A stretch of 64,000 nt of DNA. Source: Sandaracinus amylolyticus (GTDB lineage Bacteria > Myxococcota_A > Polyangia > Polyangiales > Sandaracinaceae). The translations under genes were made by a program, and so were the position numbers. Below, in pieces: positions 58,274-64,000 of this stretch (within the stretch, counting starts at the first letter, position 1; the number at the start of each line of letters is the position of its first letter). The stretch lies in the NCBI RefSeq assembly GCF_000737325.1, contig NZ_CP011125.1, positions 4,712,001-4,776,000 on the forward strand. Reading direction: 5' to 3'. Below the pieces are notes generated by a model that searched no databases, was not told the DNA's origin, and was given only the letters and a program-made list of their open reading frames with translations.

Positions 58274-59256
58274 GCGTCACGATCGGCATCGTCGGCCTGG
58301 GCTCGATCGGTCGTCGCCATGCTCGTTGTCTGAAGGACGTCGGTGTCGATCGTGTCGTCGCCCTGCGGAGCGGGCGTGGAGCAGCGCGCGAGCTGCCCTC
58401 GGATCTTTCGTTCGTGGTCGAGGAGCGAGATGCCGAGCGCTTCTGGTCGTCGTCACTCGACGGCGTCATCGTCGCCACCCCGACGGCGCTCCACGGTGAG
58501 GCCCTGACGCGCGTCGCGTCCGTACCCGGCCTTCCGGCGCTCGTCGAGAAGCCGCTCGTCGCGCACCGAAGCGAGCTGACCGACGCAGTGGTCGCGGCCG
58601 CCGATCGCATTCGTGTTGCGTACTGCCTGCGTTTCCATCCCCTCGTGCGAGCGGTGCACGCCATCCTTGCTGATGAAGGCGCGCGGCTGGGTCGAGTCGT
58701 CCGCGCGCAGTTGTCGTTCGGGCAACATCTGCCGAAGTTCCATCCGGACGCGGACTACCGGACCGAATACTCGGCCCGGCGTGATCTCGGTGGCGGAGTC
58801 CTGCGTACGATCTCGCACGAGCTGGACCTCGTGCTCCACTGGATGGGTCGCCTCGCGAGCGTGACCGGCGATGTCGCGCGTCTCTCCGATCTGGAGATCG
58901 ACGTGGACGACAGTGTTGCTCTCGTGCTCCGAACGAAGTGCGGCGCGCAGGTGATGGTTGATCTCGACTATCTGTCGCCGTCCTATCGTCGACACGGTTG
59001 GATCCAGGGCACACGCGGCCGGCTCGACTATTCGTTCACCGAGGGTGTCGTGCGATTCACGCCCTACGATGGCGCGGCCATCGAGCTCCATCGCGCGGGC
59101 GAAGTGCCCTTCGATTTCTATCGAGCACAGATGAACGACTTCCTCGATTTCGTGTCGGGTCGCGCGAGCGCCGCAGCGACGCTCTCCGACTCGCTCCACC
59201 TTCTCAAGGTGATGGAGCTCGCAGAGCGTGCCGAGCGGGCAGAGGTCGTCGAATGA
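58270..59256 (+). CDS. Gfo/Idh/MocA family oxidoreductase (second copy)
   Basis: 328 residues. Canonical features: GIVGLGSIGRRHARCL, VIVATPTALHGE, LVEKPLVAH (catalytic Lys), and a C-terminal alpha/beta domain with GGGVLRTISHELDLV. It is a closer match to the family than the preceding gene. The start overlaps that gene's stop. With the first copy and the AKR, it suggests extra reduction or oxidation of the nonulosonate or a sugar intermediate. It overlaps pseF by four bases. Confidence 0.88.
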   Translation: MSVTIGIVGLGSIGRRHARCLKDVGVDRVVALRSGRGAARELPSDLSFVVEERDAERFWSSSLDGVIVATPTALHGEALTRVASVPGLPALVEKPLVAHRSELTDAVVAAADRIRVAYCLRFHPLVRAVHAILADEGARLGRVVRAQLSFGQHLPKFHPDADYRTEYSARRDLGGGVLRTISHELDLVLHWMGRLASVTGDVARLSDLEIDVDDSVALVLRTKCGAQVMVDLDYLSPSYRRHGWIQGTRGRLDYSFTEGVVRFTPYDGAAIELHRAGEVPFDFYRAQMNDFLDFVSGRASAAATLSDSLHLLKVMELAERAERAEVVE

Positions 59257-59972
59257 GCCCGCAGCGTCGGTTCGCGCTCATCCCGGCACGTGGCGGATCG
59301 AAGCGCATTCCCCGCAAGAACGTCGTCGAGCTCGAAGGCAAGCCGCTGATCACGTGGACGATCGACGCGGCACGCGAATGCGGCCTCTTCGATCGCATCA
59401 TCGTCAGCACGGATGACGAGGAGATCGCCGAGATCTCGAGACGAGCGGGCGCCGAGGTCCCCTTCCTGCGCGAGGCTTACGCGGACGATCACTCACCCGT
59501 GAGCCTCGCAACCATCAGCGCGATCGAGCGACTGGCGGCCGAGGGACTGGAGTGTGATGTCGTCGTCCAACTCTTCGCCGCGTGTCCGCTGCGCAACGCA
59601 GACGACATCCGCGATGGCGTCGAGCACTTCGAGCGCTCCGGGGCTGCTTTCCAGATCTCTTGCTTCGACATGGGATGGGCGCACGCGTGGTGGGCGGTGC
59701 GGCTGGACGCGGAGGGCCGTCCCGCGCCGCTCTTCCCGTCCGAGCGCCTCAAGCGCTCTCAGGATCTCGAGCCCATCTACTGCCCGACCGGGGCGACGTG
59801 GATCGCGAGAACCGAAGCGCTCCTCGAAGCGCGCACGTTCTACGGGCCCGATCACAGATTCCACCCGATGCCGTGGCATCGCGCCGTCGACATCGACGAG
59901 CCGGAGGATCTGCGCATGGCGTCCGCGCTCTATCGCGCGTACCGCGCCGTCGCCGTTGACGGAAAGAGATAG
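59253..59972 (+). CDS. pseF: CMP-pseudaminic acid synthetase (acylneuraminate cytidylyltransferase)
   Basis: 239 residues; its ATG overlaps the oxidoreductase stop. Motifs: ALIPARGGSKRIPRKNVVEL (split: PARGGSKRIPRKN), KPLITWTIDAA, VSTDDEEIAE, VVQLFAACPLRN and HRAVDIDEPED. It activates the nonulosonic acid with CTP. Placed last in the pathway order, it gives CMP-Pse for the transferase downstream. Confidence 0.93.
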   Translation: MSPQRRFALIPARGGSKRIPRKNVVELEGKPLITWTIDAARECGLFDRIIVSTDDEEIAEISRRAGAEVPFLREAYADDHSPVSLATISAIERLAAEGLECDVVVQLFAACPLRNADDIRDGVEHFERSGAAFQISCFDMGWAHAWWAVRLDAEGRPAPLFPSERLKRSQDLEPIYCPTGATWIARTEALLEARTFYGPDHRFHPMPWHRAVDIDEPEDLRMASALYRAYRAVAVDGKR

Positions 59973-59979
59973 ACGCTCG

Positions 59980-61215
59980 ATGCGACCCCCGCCCTTCTCG
60001 CCCGGGCACAGGCCGCGAGTGGTCCTGTGCTGGCCCTACTACCGACGAGGATTCGTCACCGCGTTCGAATCGCTTCGAGAGCGCTTCGATTTCGTCTTCG
60101 TCAGCTCGATCCGTCGATCGGCGGCCGAGTCGATTCATACGGACCTGCCTAGGGCGTATTTCGACGACTATTCGTCCGCGCGCGAGATGCTCTGCGCCCT
60201 CCACGCCGAGGCCGTCCTGTTCATGGCAATCGACGACGCCCGTTCGATCGCGACGAACCTCGCCGCCCAGTCACTCGGAATCCCGACCATCCTGTACCAA
60301 CATGGGCTATTTCTCGATCTCGAAGGTTATCGTGCGGTGCATCGCAACTGGCGCTCTCAGCCCGTAGCACAGGTGCCTGGGGGTGGTGGCCGCGATTCGA
60401 TCTCATTCTTGTTGAAATCCGGGACTCCAACGAGGTGGCCGAGCCTCGCGGCGGCGGTCGGATATCTGCTGCTCGCGCGACGCGTTGGCACGCTGGAAGC
60501 GAGCGTCAGGATGCGCGGCCGATTCCGACTACCTGACTCGTTCATCCGCTACACGGCGCGTGCGTCGCGAGTCTACGAGCAGATTCACGGCGCGACCGCG
60601 AGTTCCTCGTACTTCATTGGTAACCCGGAGTACGATGCGTATCTGTTGGAGTTCCAACGTCCGCCAGCGCGCGAGCGTAGGCACGTGCTCCTCGTCGATA
60701 GCCCCCTCACGGGCAATCGGTGGGGCAAGATCCTCCGTGAGCGCCATGAGGTGGTCGCCTGCTACGAGCGACTTCGAGCGTACGCTGCCGCTCGCGGGCA
60801 ACGCCTACTGATCAAGCTTCACCCGGAGAGCTATGCAGACGATTGGCGGCCTGCGTGGCCTGACGTCGAGTGGCTTCGAGACTGCGACCTTCCCGCGATC
60901 ATGCGCGACGCACAGGTCGTCTTTTCGATGCCCTCAACGTTGATGATCCCCGCAGCTCTCCTGAACAGGCTCTGCATCATCGGGGCGTTTCCACACGACG
61001 ACGTTGGGCGCCTTGCAGCGCTCGGCGTCGCGGTCGTGATGCGCGACCTAGATGACGATCCCGAACACGTGGATTTCGGTTCGATCGAGAAGGAAGGCTC
61101 TGGATTCGACACCTTTGTCCGCGACTACTTCCACTCGACCGACGGCACCGCGACTTCACGTCTGGGCGACGCGATCCAGACGACGATCGCGAGTTTCGGA
61201 ACGCTGCGGTCGTGA
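59980..61215 (+). CDS. Putative glycosyltransferase, capsule/polysialyltransferase-like (GT-B)
   Basis: 411 residues. No signal peptide. The pattern of the second half (LLIKLHPESY, VVFSMPSTLMIPAALLNRL) matches the capsule synthesis or sialyltransferase-type GT-B group with an HP motif and SS/T-rich loop. The first half is a weaker Rossmann part (VVLCWPYYRRGFVTAFESL). It lies 8 bases after pseF, so it is the best candidate for the CMP-Pse transferase. GC content drops from here to ~62.3 kb. Confidence 0.7.
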   Translation: MRPPPFSPGHRPRVVLCWPYYRRGFVTAFESLRERFDFVFVSSIRRSAAESIHTDLPRAYFDDYSSAREMLCALHAEAVLFMAIDDARSIATNLAAQSLGIPTILYQHGLFLDLEGYRAVHRNWRSQPVAQVPGGGGRDSISFLLKSGTPTRWPSLAAAVGYLLLARRVGTLEASVRMRGRFRLPDSFIRYTARASRVYEQIHGATASSSYFIGNPEYDAYLLEFQRPPARERRHVLLVDSPLTGNRWGKILRERHEVVACYERLRAYAAARGQRLLIKLHPESYADDWRPAWPDVEWLRDCDLPAIMRDAQVVFSMPSTLMIPAALLNRLCIIGAFPHDDVGRLAALGVAVVMRDLDDDPEHVDFGSIEKEGSGFDTFVRDYFHSTDGTATSRLGDAIQTTIASFGTLRS

Positions 61216-61253
61216 AGCCTAGATCGCGAACGCATTGACTATCTCGGTGGCAG

Positions 61254-62294
61254 TCAGCCGAACAGCGTCTTTGCTCTCCGGAGGAGCGGCCGTTCGAATT
61301 GTCGGTGAACGACCAGCGCAAGGGCGAACGAAACCGCAAGCACAACAACGGTAAATACGAGAGGATTCGCATCAGCAAACGTGCCAAGAATGCGACGGGA
61401 GCGGAGCAGAGCGAAGACGATCGGATGTAGCAAGTAGAGCGGATAGCTTGCTTCACCGAGCACGTCGGCAGCACGTGCCGAGGCCCCCCGGACGTCGACC
61501 TCCGCAACGCTGGCGACGAGCGCGAGCGTGCAGAGCGTCATCAGCGTTCCGCGAACGCCGACCAGCGCATCGATGGAGCTGGTTCCATGCGCGATGATTA
61601 GAGGCACCGCGGCGGAAACCGAGATCGCCACCGCGAGCCTCACGTCGGCACGATCGCTCGCGTTTCGGAGCCGTCGTCGGCCGATCCAGACTCCAACCGC
61701 AAAATACCCGGCGAACGACCCAAACTGCGTGTATCGACCCCAATTGTCCGCGAACGACGTGTCGCCCCGGAGTACGAGGTTCAAGAACCCGAGTTGGAAC
61801 ATCACGAGGGCGACCACGAGTACGGAGTACGCCCGTTCACGCGAGAGCGCGATCAGGGCTGGGAACAGGAGGTAGAAGATGAACTCGATTCCGAGCGACC
61901 ACCCGCCGACGACGATCGACGTTTCGCCTGGGTTGGCTAGTGCGAATAGGAACGTAACGTTCAGCGCGGCTTTGCTCAGGAGGTTGCTGTCGAGAGTGCC
62001 CGTTACGAGCGCGACGAGTACAACGTACCCGCAGACCACGACATAGAGCGGACTAAGACGCGCGCACCGCAGAGCGAGAAATCTCGAGATCGAATAGCCG
62101 CGTTCGAAGCGCGCGTCGTATGCGAGCGTCATGCTCGCACCCGAGATGACGAAGAACGCGTACACGCCGTACAGGCCGAGGTTGTAGAGGTGCGCGATCT
62201 GCAACCAGCTCGTCACGTGATACACCGCGACACCGATGGCGCACAGGCCGCGCAGGAGATCGATCGAGACGAGCCGGTTCGGCGGTTCGCCCAT
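61254..62294 (-). CDS. Acyltransferase family 3 (OafA-like) membrane protein
   Basis: 346 residues from the ATG at 62294, overlapping the FkbM gene stop by one base (TGATG). About 10 membrane helices. Motifs: LLRGLCAIGVAVYHV (catalytic His), GVYAFFVISGASM, RCARLSPLYVVV and WSLGIEFIFYLLFP. It acylates surface polysaccharide sugars, usually with acetyl groups. GC content is clearly lower than in the neighbours, and rarer codons are frequent, which suggests recent acquisition. Confidence 0.9.
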   Translation of the reverse strand: MGEPPNRLVSIDLLRGLCAIGVAVYHVTSWLQIAHLYNLGLYGVYAFFVISGASMTLAYDARFERGYSISRFLALRCARLSPLYVVVCGYVVLVALVTGTLDSNLLSKAALNVTFLFALANPGETSIVVGGWSLGIEFIFYLLFPALIALSRERAYSVLVVALVMFQLGFLNLVLRGDTSFADNWGRYTQFGSFAGYFAVGVWIGRRRLRNASDRADVRLAVAISVSAAVPLIIAHGTSSIDALVGVRGTLMTLCTLALVASVAEVDVRGASARAADVLGEASYPLYLLHPIVFALLRSRRILGTFADANPLVFTVVVLAVSFALALVVHRQFERPLLRRAKTLFG

Positions 62295-63151
62295 CAGGTT
62301 CGACGCCTGCCGTACCAGGTGTGGCGGACCCAGGGGCGCTCGTCGGCTTCCCTGGTCCACAGCTCGAAGCCCGCGTCGCTCAGCAACTCACGCACGCCGT
62401 CGAACGTGCGTCGCCAGTCGTGCGGGGCGGACTCCGGCGCAAGGAAGTCGTGGCAGCTGATCGCCACCTGCCGCACGTTCGCGAGCGCCGCGCCCATGCC
62501 GCGTAGCGCGTCGAGCTCGGCGCCTTCGATGTTCATCTTCACGAGGTCGATCCGCTCGATGCCTCGCTCCCGCAGCAGCGTCGCCAGAGGCCTTCCGGGC
62601 ACACGATGGGCGCCGGACGACGCGTCGGAGCGCACCTGGCTCTTGATGTGATCTTCGTCGTCGGTGATCGAGAGCTCGCACTCCTTCGCCGTCGCGGCGG
62701 CGGCGATCACCTCGACCTGACGAAGACGGTTGAGCATCACCGTGCGTTGCAGCGCGCGCGCGGTCTCTGGGTGGGCTTCGATGGCGAGCACGCGACCGCC
62801 CGGACCCGCGAGCCGTGAGAACGTCAGGACCTCGGTGCCGACGCCCGCGCCGACGTCGACGACGACATCACCCGGGCTCACGGTCAAACCGTGGAGAAAG
62901 GTGTCGCGGGCGACGTAGTCGATCGTCTCGAGAAGAGTCGTATCGATGACGCGATTGACGAGATAGCCATCGGCGAACCGATGGACCCACAGCCCATTCT
63001 CCGGCGTCACCCAGACTCCACGGCCGCGTCGGAGCAGGCTATAGACACTGACCCCGCCACCGAGAACGCCTCGGAGCCCACGGCGATCGAGGAACCGGAA
63101 AGCTGCCTTTCGGACGGGCAGCGTCTTGTCGATCATCCTCTGAAGGGACAT
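62294..63151 (-). CDS. FkbM family methyltransferase
   Basis: 285 residues. SAM motif I VVDVGAGVGTEVLTFSRLAG, acidic residue in AIEAHPETARAL, and the FkbM motif LVKMNIEGAELDALRGM. It methylates a hydroxyl group, probably of a glycan. It precedes the acyltransferase (one-base overlap) and follows a glycosyltransferase on the same strand with a 10-base gap, so it is part of one decoration operon. Confidence 0.9.
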   Translation of the reverse strand: MSLQRMIDKTLPVRKAAFRFLDRRGLRGVLGGGVSVYSLLRRGRGVWVTPENGLWVHRFADGYLVNRVIDTTLLETIDYVARDTFLHGLTVSPGDVVVDVGAGVGTEVLTFSRLAGPGGRVLAIEAHPETARALQRTVMLNRLRQVEVIAAAATAKECELSITDDEDHIKSQVRSDASSGAHRVPGRPLATLLRERGIERIDLVKMNIEGAELDALRGMGAALANVRQVAISCHDFLAPESAPHDWRRTFDGVRELLSDAGFELWTREADERPWVRHTWYGRRRT

Positions 63152-63161
63152 TGCTCCTCGC

Positions 63162-64000
63162 TCATACTCGAGCTCCGCCGTTCTCGGCAGAGCGACTCAC
63201 CGACGTCGAGCCACGCGAGACCGCTTCTCGAAGGTGCTGCTGATAGTCGGCGGCCATTCGCGCGGCAGAAAGGCGCTCGACCGCCTCACGGCGCGCTTCG
63301 GCGCCCAGCGACGTGCGCCGGTGCGGATCGCCGATCAGGCCGGCGACGACCGAGGCGAGCTCGGAAGCCCGACCCGGTGTGAACAGCACGCCGCTGCGTC
63401 CATCGTCGATCAGGAGGTCCATTCCCGTGATGCGGGTCGCGACCACGGGCAACCCTGTCGACATCGCTTGCATCACCGACGTGCTCATCGTCTCGGCCAG
63501 GGACGAATGAACGTAGATATCGGACGTGTGGAGCAGCTTCACGACGTTCGGCTCGTCGAGCACGCCTGGTGTCGTGATCACGTCGTCCAGCCCACGGCTC
63601 GTGACGAGCGCTCGAATCGAGCCGAGCGTCTCCCCGTCGCCGGCGAGCACGACTCTCAGCCGTGCGCGCAGATTGGTATCGTGCGCGACGAGCGTTTCGA
63701 TGGCGGAGATGATCGTCGCGTGGTCACGCTGCGGCGTGAAGCGAGAGAGCATCGATACGACGATGCGACTCGAGTCCCCGATGGCGCGCGGAGCGGGCCG
63801 AAAACGCTCGGTGTCGATGCCGTTTGGGATGACGGTCGTTCGTGCGTGATCGACCACAACTCCAAGGCGCGCGCGAACTTCCGAGCGGAACACGGGCGTG
63901 AGGAAGACGACGGAGTCGGACGCGACGAGGCTCATCGCGAGCGCAATCCACTCTCTGCGCTCTTTCGCGGAGTTCGGAGTGTGATCCACCACGACGAAGG
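63162..64000 (-). CDS. Family 4 glycosyltransferase, partial (5' end outside window)
   Basis: About 279 codons; the frame is open at the right edge. GT4 C-terminal motif: VIPNGIDTERFRPAP, SMLSRFTPQRDH, VVLAGDGETLGSI, and the E-x7-E pattern in SLAETMSTSVMQAMSTGLPVV. It transfers a sugar from NDP-sugar. The N-terminal acceptor domain is mostly outside. First gene of a minus-strand group with FkbM and the acyltransferase. Confidence 0.9.
   Translation of the reverse strand, partial: FVVVDHTPNSAKERREWIALAMSLVASDSVVFLTPVFRSEVRARLGVVVDHARTTVIPNGIDTERFRPAPRAIGDSSRIVVSMLSRFTPQRDHATIISAIETLVAHDTNLRARLRVVLAGDGETLGSIRALVTSRGLDDVITTPGVLDEPNVVKLLHTSDIYVHSSLAETMSTSVMQAMSTGLPVVATRITGMDLLIDDGRSGVLFTPGRASELASVVAGLIGDPHRRTSLGAEARREAVERLSAARMAADYQQHLREAVSRGSTSVSRSAENGGARV

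Overview
The window is very GC-rich DNA with long GC-biased codons, several Hanks-type Ser/Thr kinases, FHA and PP2C proteins, and many lipoproteins with Asp/Ala/Gly linkers and Cys-rich MopE-like motifs. This combination suggests a predatory or social Myxococcota, of the Sandaracinus/Polyangia type. That placement is inferred from gene content only. About 54 protein genes are supported. I saw no rRNA, tRNA, CRISPR array or insertion sequence. Genes are tightly packed, and many neighbours overlap by 4 bases (ATGA or GTGA), which suggests translational coupling.

Layout. 1-5.5 kb: two-component and Ser/Thr signalling genes (receiver-kinase hybrid, TPR protein, PEGA-tailed kinase, C-type lectin lipoprotein, FHA-LuxR regulator). 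5.6-11 kb: mazG, a DUF3536/GH57 protein and glgB on the minus strand, followed by a 43-bp palindromic tandem repeat. 11.3-17.1 kb: an anchored hypothetical protein, two more kinases and a KefB/C-type antiporter. 17.2-20.5 kb: an arsenosugar pair (peroxidase-like protein plus radical SAM ArsS) coupled to a cupin lipoprotein, then a CBM9-like lipoprotein. 20.6-26.3 kb: a coupled three-gene operon of unknown function (acidic propeller, HEAT/TPR protein, orphan) and a type 4 uracil-DNA glycosylase with a 21-bp minisatellite. 26.4-31.8 kb: GT2 glycosyltransferase, PP2C phosphatase, methyltransferase, IgGFc-binding-like lipoprotein and sugar nucleotidyltransferase.

31.9-43.9 kb is the most unusual part. 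Lasso-peptide-type maturation genes (B2 protease-like, two PqqD-like proteins, an HprK-like kinase, an NTP_transf_5 nucleotidyltransferase, an ABC exporter) are mixed with a radical SAM enzyme, a 57-residue candidate precursor peptide and two pairs of paralogous secreted lipoproteins (MopE-like and PD40 propeller). No asparagine-synthetase-like lasso cyclase is present. This looks like an undescribed peptide-modification system or a diverged lasso system.

43.9-64 kb is a surface-polysaccharide locus. It holds UDP-xylose and UDP-glucuronate enzymes, a TviB-like dehydrogenase, a UDP-hexuronate 4-epimerase, then (after a second palindromic repeat array of about 40 bp) a pseudaminic-acid-type pathway (dehydratase, PseC, a PseG-PseH fusion, PseI, PseF). 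Interleaved with it are an aldo/keto reductase and two Gfo/Idh/MocA oxidoreductases that could further modify the sugar. Glycosyltransferases, an acyltransferase and an FkbM methyltransferase follow. The locus runs off the right edge.
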